Source: Capitella teleta
Taxonomy: Eukaryota; Annelida; Polychaeta; Capitellidae
DNA length: 64,000 nt
Assembly: GCA_000328365.1 (NCBI GenBank)
Contig: KB302535.1
Coordinates: 160,352-224,351, forward strand
Direction of reading: 5' to 3'
Part shown: positions 22,601 to 38,118 of the stretch, one piece after another
How positions within the stretch are numbered: position 1 is the stretch's first letter
How the letters are laid out: each line of letters starts with the position of its first letter
Translations under genes and position numbers: made by a program
Notes under the pieces: generated by a model
Seen by the model: only the letters and a program-made list of their open reading frames with translations
Databases searched by the model: none
Told to the model about the DNA's origin: nothing

Positions 22601-22960
22601 TTATTCAGAATGGACTTCAAAATGTTCTGAAAGAATTGATCTTGATGGTTACGCTGATAATTCAGAAAGAAAATTATCACTATAGCTATAGAGAACAATG
22701 ATTTCTAAACATTTTGATTTTAAATGAATAATTTTTTGGGTAGAGAAGAACAGCTTGAAAATTGAAATACCCTCCAAAGTCAGCCAAAGAACCATCACCC
22801 ATTATATTTATATCTTTTGTATAACTCCTAATAATAATTCCAATTGTTTGATTAAAATCTTTTCTGAAGCTTCTATTTGTTTTTCTCCGCTTATTTTAAA
22901 TTAATGTGATGGCATTTAAAGCCTTGAATGAATGATATCTGTTTATGTGTTGTTGCAGTG
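19624..22960. other. Intergenic or 5' intron of the Kelch gene, with a CpG-rich patch
   Basis: Mostly AT-rich and without supported coding exons. Segments at about 21147-21200 and 21510-21600 are strongly GC-rich with many CpGs (for example GCCGCCGCGATCGGAGCGCG) and stand out. They may mark the Kelch gene promoter and an untranslated first exon, since a splice acceptor lies just upstream of its coding start (TTGTTGCAG ending near 22960). Confidence 0.35.
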
Positions 22961-23000
22961 CGTTTTGGAGTGCATCCAGTGCCAGTGCTGAAAGTGGTCA

Positions 23001-24990
23001 ATGTTCCAAGAGAACGGAGTCAAGCGACGCCGCACCATGAGCAGCAGCTCGCCTCCGCTGAACTCCCTCCACGACCACCCAGACATCAGCAGCGATGGGA
23101 GCAGCACCAGCGGAAATGGGGGCGTCGGGGGCGGGGGGGCTCAGGGGGCTTCAGCCTCCTCTTCCGCGTCCGGGGGAGGGGGCGTTCGCATGGAGGAGAA
23201 CCCCAAACACGGCATGAAGGTTCTCCAGGGCCTCAGTAAGCTGCAACGAGAGAAAGTACTTTGTGACGTCTGCCTCATTGCTGAAGGTCAGTGCAGTCAT
23301 TTTCCTGCGAGCGAATCTCTTTAGTTTTTTCTGATTTCCAGGCGTTAAGTTTGATGTGCACAAAGTAATCCTTGTCTCGTGCTCTGATTACTTTCGTTCA
23401 ATGTTCACGAGTGGAATGAAAGAGAGCTCCCAGAAGGAGATTGAGCTGAAGGGTGTGACCAGCAAAGGCTTGGAGAAAGTCCTCGAAGTGGTATACACCT
23501 CAACGACCACCTTAGAAGCAGATGACATTTTTGACGTAATCGCTGCCGCAACACACCTGCAAGTGACGCCGGTGATCGAGTTCTGTGAACACAACTTCCT
23601 GAGCGGCATGACGACCAGCAACTTCTACGATTTTATCCACACGGCTAAGCTGTACAGCATGAATAACGCCCTGCGCCAGATCGACACTTTCATCGCTGAC
23701 AACCTGCTGCAAATCGCCAAGGAAGGCACCTTGCATCTCCTCACTTATGATCAGATGCAGAGCTGTCTTCGCTGCAACTCACTGCGTCTTCGCGAGATTG
23801 ACATTTTCCAAGTGGCTTGGGATTGGTTGCGGCAAGACGTCGGGCGAGAGCAGTACGCCCCATCGCTCATGGCGCACATCCGCTTCCCACTGATCAGTCC
23901 CGCTGACCTCGTCTCTCGCGTGCAGAGCGTAGATCTGATGATGCGGCTCCCGGAACTCAGAGACATGGTGCTGCGTGCTCTGAACTATCACGTTGTGCCA
24001 CATTCTCAACCTGTGAAGCAGAACTCCAGCACACAGATGCGCTGTCTGGTGGAGCGTTTGGTTAGCGTCGGGGGCAGGGAGATCCACCCCCACCCGGGTC
24101 TGCATGACGAAGTCTTTGTGTTTGATGACAAGATTACCGCCAATAGTCTGCTCAACCGCCGTGAAGTCACCACTCTGCCAAACGCACTCAGTCACATGCA
24201 GATCGTGGTCTTCCATAACTTCCTTTATATCCTGGGCGGCTGCACCACGCAGTGCGCTCACGGGGAATCAGCCGTGAATTCTGTTCTCCGCTATGACCCT
24301 CGCTTCAACCAATGGCACCAGGTGGCCTCCATGATCAACAAACGCGCCTACTTCTTCGCAGGTGTGCTGCATAAGAAGGTCTTTGCCATCGGAGGCAAGT
24401 TCAAGGAAGGTTCCCTGGCCACAAGCGAGTGCTATGACCCTGAACGCAACGTCTGGGAACCGATCCAGGCCATGCCTTCCGCCTACCACGCGCACGCTGG
24501 AGCTGTTTACGGCAGCCACATATTCGTTTCGGGAGGCTACAGCAACAACCACTTTACCCCTGACCTGCAGCGCTATGACCCAGTTGGGCACCAATGGGAG
24601 GACATGGCCCCCATGCTGACCCCTCGCGGCTGGCATGTCATGTGCGTCGCCCAGGACAAGCTGCTTGTGTTTGGCGGCTGCAATTTAAACGCTAACCAGC
24701 AGGCGCTGCCTGTGCTGCAGTCTGAGTGCTATGACCCCAGCACCGATCAGTGGACCATCATTGCTCCGTTGTCCATCTCGCATAAGGAGGCCTCATGTGT
24801 GTTGTACCATGATCATGTGTACGTGTTGGGTGGCTACAACGTGCAGACCAAAACTGGACAGAAAATGGTCTCGCGCTATGACCTCTACAGCGGCACCTGG
24901 GAAACCCTGGGGGCTCTACCGCAGAGCAAGACTGGAGTTGGATACTGTGTGCTCAAACTGCCCTCGTACAGTGTTGAAATGTCGGAATAA
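23001..24990 (+). CDS. Kelch-like BTB adaptor, KLHL9/13-like
   Basis: Predicted CUL3-RING ligase substrate adaptor. Exons 23001-23286 and 23342-24990 join in frame (55-bp intron) to 644 residues. Residues 13-70 are Ser/Gly-rich and low complexity. The BTB domain follows (about 85-195: LQREKVLCDVCLIAEG, VHKVILVSCSDYFRSMFTSG). A BACK domain comes next (FLSGMTTSNFYDFIHTAKLY, HIRFPLISPADLVSRVQS), then six Kelch blades (LVSVGG, LYILGG, VFAIGG, IFVSGG, LLVFGG, VYVLGG). RALNYHVVPHSQPVKQ, the wording of the BTB-BACK end and the length resemble KLHL9/KLHL13; KLHL26 is an alternative. The ATG at 23001 is the first in frame after a splice acceptor, so at least one 5' untranslated exon is likely. Substrate unknown. 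Confidence 0.92.
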
Positions 24991-26226
24991 CTAATTTTAA
25001 TACATCTTTGTAATTATATTATTACTTTGTACAAAATACAAAATGGTCTCATATTCGTTCTTTTTCCCCCTCGCAACACTGGATTATTCTTATTATTTTT
25101 TACAATTACTTTCTTGCTATCCTTCCTCACTTGGTGTATAAGCCAGTATTATTAATCTTTTTCAGTTTCATTTTGTCATAATAATCTCATTGAATTTTAG
25201 TAGAATTTTTTTTTTTCATCTGGATGTTATTTGTCAGAAATTTGTTCCAGAAAATGCTGTGTGAGTGTTTTATATGTGTTTTGAGAAAAAAAAAACGTAA
25301 GTAATTTTGTCTTTATTCAGCATGAGAGACTAAAAAAAAGCAGAAAAGATAAGAATATAGCACCATACCCCCTTCTCCCCTCCCCAAAAAAAGATTTGTA
25401 TTAAACTATAAAATATTTAATCCGCTTTTTACATGATTATTTCTTTTTTTGGTTTGGATGGAAATTTTTTTGTATTATTATTTTATCTCTTGAGGATATT
25501 AACGTCAAATCACGAATATTGATTTTGATCGAATGGCTTTAACCATTGCGAGTGGTTTCAAGCTACTAAGTTCAAATTGCATAGAATGAGATTAATTTTA
25601 ATTCTTGTGTGGTCTTTTTTTTTTTTCTTCCATTTATTTTCTTCTCAAGTGAATTGTTATAATTGCAGCAAAGAATGTTGAATGATTTTGCCATTTTGTT
25701 GAAGAAAATTATCAACCCATTACTCCTAATTTTTTTTTTCAGGCGATTTTTATGCGTGTAATGTTAACGAGGGATTCCTTTTTCCCTTTAACCTTCCGAT
25801 TTTCCGAGAATGCAATTGTGTATTTAAATAATTACGATATTTTCTTTCCGCATGGTGTTAAATACCTCATCTTCATAAAAGTGTTCCTTTGGCGTGAGTT
25901 AATTTTCCATCTTTTTCCCCATCCGTATAGTGTCTTATTCTTGCCTTCTGCCAAATAGTTTCGCTGCTGTCACAAACAAGAAGACAACAGCCTAAAACAA
26001 GAATAACTACTACCACCCCTTCTGAGTGTTAAATGGAATGACCCACCACCCATTTATTTTTCTTTGTGTTTTTTTTTCTCTCTCTTCATTCATTTCTCAT
26101 CCTCTTTCTCTCTTCACTTCTTTAACATGCTTTGTTCGACAAAATTTATCAAATCTCCCCTAGCCTAATTCTTGTTCTTTTTCAATCTTGAGACTAAAAT
26201 TTGGGGATTTGATATGGATAAATAAA
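24991..26226 (+). other. 3' UTR of the Kelch gene with polyadenylation signal
   Basis: A long T-rich non-coding stretch downstream of the stop codon. AATAAA at 26221-26226 is the probable poly(A) signal, with further AATAAA-like repeats just after it. Confidence 0.5.
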
Positions 26227-27036
26227 ATACATCAATAAAAAAAAGTTTTGTTGCATTTATTCTTTTGTGGATTCTATTCAGTTCAAATTTATACTCATTT
26301 TTTTTTTTCTTTCTGTAATATGTTCACTTTCTGAAGTAATTTATACATAATTCTCACAGTATCTGATGAAAGAAATATTGAAAGAAATGACAGAAAATAG
26401 ATGATACATTTAGATTTATGTAAAAATCAACTTTATTTGAAGAAGCAAAAAAAAAAGAATATAAGATACATTACAATGACAAAACACCATAATATTCCTT
26501 CATGATTCAATAAAATTCACAGATTATTTGAAAATAATTGGAAACTATGGAATTGTTTTTCCAAGAAAACCCTGAAATTCCCTTTCTAATCCAGCAACAA
26601 AAATCTTGAATAAAATTTAACTTCACTGGCTTTAACATTTCACGAGGAATCTTAGCTAAGCAACTCGAAGCTGAAGCAAGGAATACAATTATACAATACA
26701 AGTATTGTACGTGCAAGATATGTCTTTCACAGTGCAATTCACAAACAAAGATAGCTGTTTATGATTGTTCACAGTTTTACTAAATTTGTGACAATAAATT
26801 GGAATAGCAGAAAAGTGAATTTTGGGATAAAACAATAACCACAGGTTTAAAAATAGGTTAGGAGGAATAACAAAAATTGCTAACATGATTCATTTTCACT
26901 CGGTATTGCTTTAACAATTGCAAGAGAGAAAAATAACAGATCAAGGCAATAATAGAATTATTTAAAAGAATACTTTTGTTATTTGTTAAGATAGAAGCCT
27001 CATTCTATGACAAAGTATCAAATAAACAAAAACTTC
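26227..27036 (-). other. Convergent 3' ends and ABCB10 3' UTR
   Basis: A minus-strand AATAAA at 26437-26432 is the probable poly(A) signal of ABCB10, about 200 bp from the one of the Kelch gene. The rest of the interval is AT-rich UTR. No other gene is seen. Confidence 0.45.
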
Positions 27037-29602
27037 TCAAAAAGCGTCAATGGTTTGTTTTTCGACTAATTTCCTAAATGTTCCTTGGGGGATGGCCATG
27101 AGTTGCTCGTAGGTTCCTATCTCACTGACCCTTCCTTCACTCAAGACGGCTATCTGGTCAGCATTCTTGATAGTTGACAAGCGATGGGCAATAGTGATCA
27201 CCGTGCGACCAACGGTCACTCGGTCAAGCGCCTCTTTGACCAAGAACTCACTTTCAGCATCTAGGGCACTGCAAAAAAGGGAAACAAATTAACAGAGTGC
27301 GATTTTGATAAAATACCAACAAACCTTGTGGCTTCATCAAATAACAAAATGGCTGGATTCTGAAGCAGCAATTTTTTCCTTATTTTTAATTTTCCACTCC
27401 TCAACAACAAAACCCACCTTGATAATAGCGCGCGCAATAGCAATCCTCTGTTTTTGACCTCCGGATAACATGACCCCTCTTTCCCCAACCATTGTGTCAA
27501 ACCCACTGGGAAACTTCTCCACAAATTGAAGCGCATTGGCCATGCGAGCAGCCTCCATGATCTGGTCAGTCGTCACAGTGCTGGGGTCAATGGCCCCGTA
27601 CGCAATGTTCTCAGCAATCGAACAAGAAAACAAAGCAGGCTCCTGCAATGATACACGATAGCGTCTTTGTATAACAAGCATTTGATTAACCCTGCCTGGC
27701 TGACAATGCCCATGTGGGAACGAAGCCACTGTGGATCCAGGTCTTGTATGTTCATCCCATCCACGTTTATTGACCCACTCTGAGGGTCATAGTATCGCAG
27801 CAACAGAGAGACGAGCGTTGATTTCCCCGACCCACTCCCACCGACCACGGCCATCATGGTGCCTTGAGGTATGGTGAGGTCAAGGTCTTGAATGATGGGG
27901 TCATCTAAACGGGATGGATAGCTGAAGGTGAGGCCATTGAACTGCACTTGACCTTTCAAGGGCAAAGTGGGGACAAGGCCACCTGTGGGGAGAAATAGAT
28001 ACAAGGAGAAGAGAGGCAGGGACAGGAGACTGACCCTCGTAAGGGATTTTTGGCTGAGTGTCCACCAACTGCCAGAGGCGCTTACTGGCTCCAATTCCCC
28101 TCATCAGCTCAGAGTAGAATGTTGTGAGTCCTGTAACGAAGCAGAAGGTCATTGAGTGCACAGCTTTTGCTTTCAGTTCACCTCCAATTGAGACGCCAGC
28201 AAAAGCAGCATATAACATGAAGGAAGAAAGTTCGCCAACTGTGATTTGCGCTTCATTCATAAGTAGGCCACCATAGTAAAACACAGAGATAATCATTATG
28301 TTTCCAGATAGCCCAGTCTGCAGAAAACCACGAGAAAATCAGTTGCATGTATTTCTTCAAAAGTTAAGATTGGAGATTTACCGAAGACCAGAAAATAGAT
28401 CTAGCTAAAGCCTCTTTCTGAGATAAACTCAAGACGTCATTGATTTTGTTTTCATAGGCTGCTTTTTCTTTTTTCTCTTGGACGAACGCTCGTACCGTTC
28501 TCATATTTGCTAAGCGTTCCTCGGCAACCTAGAAGAAGGAAAACATTACATAGCAATTTTTTAATTACCAAAGGTTAATCAATTATCACCTGAGTAGCAT
28601 CAGCCAAGGAATCTTGAACATTTTTGGTGATTTTCTGGAGGTAGCGACCGTAATATCGTGAGAGGATGAATACTGGAGGTACTATACACATTGCGACCAT
28701 AGTAAGCTTCGGTGACATGTAGACCTGTGTGATTTCAAATGTTAGTCGAGGAATATGACCCAATGAAAACCTACCATCATGCCAATCCCCCCTGCAGCTT
28801 GTGTTACGGATCGCATGCCATCGGAGATGTTATTAGTGATGGAAGCTCCGACAATACTTGTATCGGTCGAAAGACGGTTGATCAATTCTCCGGTTTTGTT
28901 TTTATCAAAAAATGCTATATCCTGACGAATAATAGAACCAAAGACCTTTTCCCTCATTCGCTTTATGATTTTGTTCCCTGTAAATTATAAACTGTGGCAT
29001 AATATTATCCGATATGATTTTCAAATACCTGAAGTTTGCATGATGTAAATCCGGCCAAAATTTGCAGCAGCTCCAACAAGGAAAACTCCAAGGAGAAGGA
29101 TGCAGAATTTCGTTAGTTTGCTGATCATTTTTGAGTTTTCATCTTTGGTGTAGATGATATCAATAACCCGTCCGATTCCAAATGGAACGACCATGGTCAC
29201 GCCACTTGAAATAAGCAACAAACCCATTGCGACTATGAAAGAATAAAAATTAATAAATTCAAGATATGAATAAAGTTTACCCATGAGCTTCCATTTCTCT
29301 GGTTTTGCTAATGACAAAAGGCGCTTCACTTCTGATGCCTGAGGAGCTGCTTTTTTCAGTGCATTATTCGGTTTACTTTCGGTGGTTTTGAAACGTATTT
29401 GACCATTTTTTAATAGTCCAAATCCCCGGATGTAGCTAAAGAGAGTGTTAGGTGATTCACTCTTCCCTGAGCTGAATTGTCTTGAGCCGGGGTTACGTAG
29501 CGAGAAATGTTTTTGGTGATTCCGGAGGGCACAAGTGAAGAACTGGACGGAGGGCCGACTCAGAACACGCTGAGCTGATGCCAGAAGAATCCCCGTAGGC
29601 AT
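27037..29602 (-). CDS. ABCB10: Mitochondrial ABC transporter, ABCB10 type
   Basis: A half-transporter of the mitochondrial inner membrane that works as a homodimer. ABCB10 is linked to heme synthesis and export of a biliverdin-type substrate. Eleven exons: 29602-29281, 29232-29029, 28977-28775, 28724-28590, 28528-28382, 28317-28182, 28130-28035, 27982-27696, 27642-27418, 27359-27325 and 27268-27037. They give 673 residues. The N-terminus is Ser/Arg-rich with few acids, as in a mitochondrial presequence. The six-helix membrane domain spans about 105-395. The ATPase domain shows Walker [10 protein letters not shown], signature MLSGGQKQR, Walker [14 protein letters not shown] and H-loop IAHRL. 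Intron 8 starts with GC rather than GT. All motifs are intact. The start is the only ATG giving the presequence. Confidence 0.96.
27643..27695 (-). other. 53-bp GC-AG intron in ABCB10
   Basis: The exon ends ATTGTCAGCCAG and the intron begins GCAGGG, ending ATTGCAG before GAGCCTGCT. Splicing restores [18 protein letters not shown], the conserved Q-loop region. Reading straight through shifts frame. No nearby GT donor keeps the protein. Confidence 0.8.
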
Positions 29603-30513
29603 TTTGCTCTATGCTGTCGAAACCTGGAAGATAACGCAAGATATGGATCATCCAAGAGAAGTAGATAAAAGTGATGCTGACAGAATTATAATTATTATCA
29701 TAATTGTGATAAACAGGATAAAAATATTGAATCATGGTACAATAAATATAAATTAAGCCATAATTACACAGTATATATAAGTACAGTCATTTGAAAGCGA
29801 ATCACCAGAGATAGAACTTAGAAATCAAGTGCAAGCAGCATGGCAGATGTTCGTAAAGTCATTGAGCGCATATGGCGCAAGGAAAACATGCGTGAAGAAT
29901 TAGTAGAAATGGCCACCGAATTCAACCTGCAATGTTACAATGTATTCTGAAAACTATTGGATGAATTGGGACTATGTTTGACAATCAGGAGTCCACTCAA
30001 ACGCAAATTATAAAATGAATAGATTATCACTCAACATGGGCCGTACAATATGAAGATATCAGCTTACAGAATGCAAACCTGCATCAAGATGCAAATCGTT
30101 CAACATATCAGTTGCATTGCATGTGTTGACAAGGTCAAGGCAGCCCTGGGAAACTGTACGTTATGATCATTACGTAATGCGATGAAATTCGCTGAAGTAA
30201 TCCGGTCAAAAACACGTCGCCCATAGGTAGTTTTTGCATACTTTCAAATGTAGACCAGACTAGATATTACAATGTGAAATAAATCGTGTTAGACCACCAG
30301 AACTGATACGACATAAAAAGAAAAGTGATCAATAATTTTCATCACCCTCTCATCGGTAAATAAGCACCGGTCCTAGATTTGATGTTGGTACCTCTACTTC
30401 AGCATTACAACGTGAACAACCTGAAACCTGAAGCAAGGATAATGTGTTTTAACTGTGATTGATGCATTGACAATAGGAGTTCATAACTAATATACACAAT
30501 TTAAATTTTAAAC
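29603..30513. other. Divergent intergenic region between ABCB10 and ELP5
   Basis: About 0.9 kb presumably holding both promoters. Apart from a short open frame at 29840-29950, nothing is recognised. Confidence 0.4.
29840..29950 (+). CDS. Short open frame of 36 residues, function unknown
   Basis: The ATG has a favourable context (GCAGCATGG). The product MADVRKVIERIWRKENMREE... is charged and could form an amphipathic helix. It could be an upstream frame in the ELP5 leader, a microprotein, a fragment of an old transposase, or chance. I do not recognise it. Confidence 0.2.
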   Translation: MADVRKVIERIWRKENMREELVEMATEFNLQCYNVF

Positions 30514-31386
30514 ATGCTGAAAGAAATAATCCGAGGCCAGGAGAAAGCTCCGATTGTCATGATCGAAGATAACCTAGATTCAAGTGGAGTTCCTCTCTTG
30601 CGTTCCTTCATACGCAACATGTCCCAAAATGTCAAGTTACATCTGGTCACATACGAATACAATCCGCAGAGTTTGCTGTGTGATTTTGACTCATCAGCCG
30701 TTCAGCTGCATTCTGTTGGAGACCCTTTGCAGTGGGATGGACCAGCAGCGCTACATCTCGGGACAGATTTACATCAATACTTTGAGTCCCTTCCTCACTC
30801 AAATGAAGAATTCTCCGTTGTCATTGACTGTATAAGCAGACCTATCCATCATAAATCAACCTCACATATGTGTCGGCAAATTGGGATGATTTCACGTCTT
30901 CCAAAATTATCTCAGATTGTATTCATGATACACTCGGATCTCCATGAAATGAGTACCACCTGTTTACTTGAACACACTGCATCTACGGGAATATCAATCC
31001 TACCTCTCATCGACCAAACATACACTGGACTCTGCTCTGTCCTCCATAAACGTCAATCTGGGAAAATCACTCGTCTAAAGGAACACTACATGCTCAATGC
31101 CAGTTTCGATGTGATTGAATCTGAAGAATTTAAACCTATATCTCAGATGCTGAATATAGTGTCTGATGCTCAGCCTAACCCAGCTGCTAATTTGACTTTC
31201 AATTTATCATTATCCGATAAAGAAAAGCAAGATCGAAGCCAACTGGTTTTGCCATATGTTCACAACAAACTCAAATCAAACGAAGGCCAAGTTCAGATTA
31301 GTGGCGCTGGGGCTAAGATCTTCTACCAACCGGATGAAGCTGATGATTTTGATGAAGAGGACCCAGACGAAGATTTGGACATTTAA
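30514..31386 (+). CDS. ELP5: Elongator complex subunit ELP5, single exon
   Basis: ELP5 belongs to the Elp4-5-6 RecA-like ring of Elongator, which supports modification of wobble uridine in tRNA. The product is 290 residues, close to the 300-316 of animal homologs. The N-terminal part (MLKEIIRGQEKAPIVMIEDN) and the central strand-rich region (FSVVIDCISRPI, LSQIVFMIHSDLHE) fit the degenerate RecA fold without Walker motifs, as in Elp5. The strongest mark is the acidic C-terminus, IFYQPDEADDFDEEDPDEDL followed by DI, typical of ELP5. NLTFNLSLSDKEKQDRSQLV is also family-like. No intron is present. A poly(A) signal AATAAA lies at 31407-31412. It is divergent from ABCB10 and convergent with PSMC6. 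Confidence 0.88.
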   Translation: MLKEIIRGQEKAPIVMIEDNLDSSGVPLLRSFIRNMSQNVKLHLVTYEYNPQSLLCDFDSSAVQLHSVGDPLQWDGPAALHLGTDLHQYFESLPHSNEEFSVVIDCISRPIHHKSTSHMCRQIGMISRLPKLSQIVFMIHSDLHEMSTTCLLEHTASTGISILPLIDQTYTGLCSVLHKRQSGKITRLKEHYMLNASFDVIESEEFKPISQMLNIVSDAQPNPAANLTFNLSLSDKEKQDRSQLVLPYVHNKLKSNEGQVQISGAGAKIFYQPDEADDFDEEDPDEDLDI

Positions 31387-31483
31387 TGTATACAGTTCTT
31401 GAAATGAATAAAATGAACCAATTGCATTCCTTTTTTTTTTCTTCTCTGGGAATTCAATCTAAGCACTAGTTTCAAGTGAATTA

Positions 31484-32448
31484 CACTAATACCTCGATGT
31501 GTCGAAGTTCGTGGGGTTAGTTCAATTACTTCGACGTAAGGATACTTTGACGGACAGATCGAGGCGGTTATGATATAACCGTTATGATTTCAAATCGTGT
31601 TCTGACGTTTTGATTGACGATATGCGTTATGCATGTTATGCAACTATGAGAGGCTATGATTGTGTGATTGAAACAGTAATTAACAGATATTAATAAAAAA
31701 AAGTCATGTCAAAAGGTGAAAATTTTATCTTGGAAATCATGGAAAAAAAAAGGAAAAAGATTTCACGGAAGGTTGTAGCTCTAAAGGTCTCAAGTGTCTT
31801 CACGTCGAGCTTGCGTTTTGTGGCCATAGCGATGCTGAGGAACTAATGATGCTGAAGACTGTTTGTCACTAGATTTATACTCTTTCTCGCATAAAAACTC
31901 TAAACAAACATCTTTGATATTACTGTTGCGTGTTTTGATATTAAAGCTGTCATAAAGTTCATAATAGATCTAAGGCTGGATTTCTTTAATTAACTCTAGC
32001 TTCGAATGTGAGCTGTCTTTTGTCGGCAATTCATTAAAGATCATCACAAGCACACAAATAACAATGCCTTAGTTGAGATCCACGGTCCGTTTATCTTTGG
32101 AGTCATCCTCGCTTTGGTTGCGGCTTAAACAGAGGAGAGATAAAGGCTGCCGACTGCTTTGTGGGGCGGGGATGTTTTGATGCTTTGTAAGCAACTGTGC
32201 CTAATTCTCTTTATGTAACCAAACTGAGAAATATGCTTATAGAATTTTTGACTTCGAGCTATAGATCGAAAATATGTCTCGGGGACACAGAAAACACTTC
32301 GACACAGGGATAAATTCGAGAATGAGATGTTCAAGGGACAGATGTTAATGCTAATAGTAAAGTATAGAAGAATCGTAGGGACTTCGAAAACACTTCGACA
32401 CAAGGAGACATTTGAGGGACGGATGTTCGACACATCAAGGTTTTACTG
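31484..32448. mobile_element. pogo/Tigger-like MITE family P1, complete 965-bp copy
   Basis: Flanked by TA on both sides (31482-31483 and 32449-32450). The right end, read inward, is CAGTAAAACCTTGATGTGTC. The left end is CACTAATACCTCGATGTGTC. The right half matches the truncated copy at 6551-7055 in inverse orientation. It sits between the convergent 3' ends of ELP5 and PSMC6. No transposase is encoded. Confidence 0.82.
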
Positions 32449-32556
32449 TAATTAACAATACTGATTTCACAGTATGAAAAATACACCAAAATATCGAGCA
32501 AATATTATAATTTTATTCAAATACAAAGAGAAACCACGATGACAACGTTCACAAAT

Positions 32557-37129
<4,573 letters not shown>

Positions 37130-37489
37130 GTTGGATGTTACCTACTCAACATTCATAGATCCGTCTCAGAGAGGGCGATAGAATCAGATAGAGGTACTCC
37201 CGCTCGAAAAGAAGCGACAATGTGGATATTTTTTCCTCCATCACGATAGACTCATAACGCTCTTTTGGTGTGTCTGCGATGCGTTCCCCGTCAGGTCAGG
37301 TCAAAAGATTATTTTATATCAGATACGTTATGATTATAGTGCATCTCCGGTTCCCATTCTATGCCCAACACTTTCGTTCTCCCGTGAAAGTCTCTGAGGT
37401 TTCCAACTTTCCAGGTTGTCCAAATGTTATTAAAAAGTACTGATATGCCTGTCTTGACTGAGTGCATGTGTGCTATTATAAATACGGCA
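37130..37489. other. PSMC6 upstream flank
   Basis: Presumed promoter region. It is moderately GC-rich near the start codon and shows no clear TATA box. No gene is seen. Confidence 0.4.
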
Positions 37490-38118
37490 ATTAAAGATAT
37501 TCCTCACCCTCTATAAAGCCAAAATTCGCCCCACTCTTGAATATGGCTCCCCTGTCTGGACACCCCATCTAAAAAAAAAGAAAAAAAAAAAAAAAAAAAA
37601 AAATACAAATGAGAGCCACAAAAACACTACCCAGATTACGTCACCTGCCCTACCCACAATAAACGACTGAAAAAACTCGGACTGCCAACCCTGACCTACA
37701 GGCGACTACGGACCGACCTGATTGAGACATACAAAATCATCAACGGACTGACCAACATCAAACATAAAGACGCACTACCCCCCCCCCCGCCCCCAATTCA
37801 GATTACATCGACCCGAGGACACAGACACAAATTGAGCAAACAGAGGACAAACACAACTACTTACTCAACTGCCTTACGACACCGCATCGATCATGACAGC
37901 ATGGAACTCCCTTCCAGCAGACACCATCAACTCTCCCACAATTAACATCTTCAAATCTCGCATAAACAAAACTTACAACCACCACCCCCTAAAATTCAAC
38001 CACACAAACATCTAAAACTCACACTTCATCTAATCCAATAACAAAATAACAACAACTAAACAAGGGTCAAAAAGAGCTTTGCTCACTATTTCAACCCACA
38101 TCAAGTCAAGTCAAGATA
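37490..38118 (+). mobile_element. LINE 3' end with (TCAAG)n tail
   Basis: Frames on the plus strand give AKIRPTLEYGSPVWTPHLKK, LGLPTLTYRRLRTDLIETYK and LPADTINSPTINIFKSRINK. These are the C-terminal blocks of a Jockey/CR1-type reverse transcriptase, followed by a stop and the tandem tail TCAAGTCAAGTCAAG. A-runs (37572-37604) and a C-run (37781-37795) interrupt it. It is distinct from the relic at 34440. Confidence 0.78.

Noticed and set aside
22928-23239. Alternative frame overlapping Kelch exon 1
   Set aside because: Arg/Pro-rich shadow of the Ser/Gly-rich GC tract. The true frame is fixed by the BTB domain downstream.
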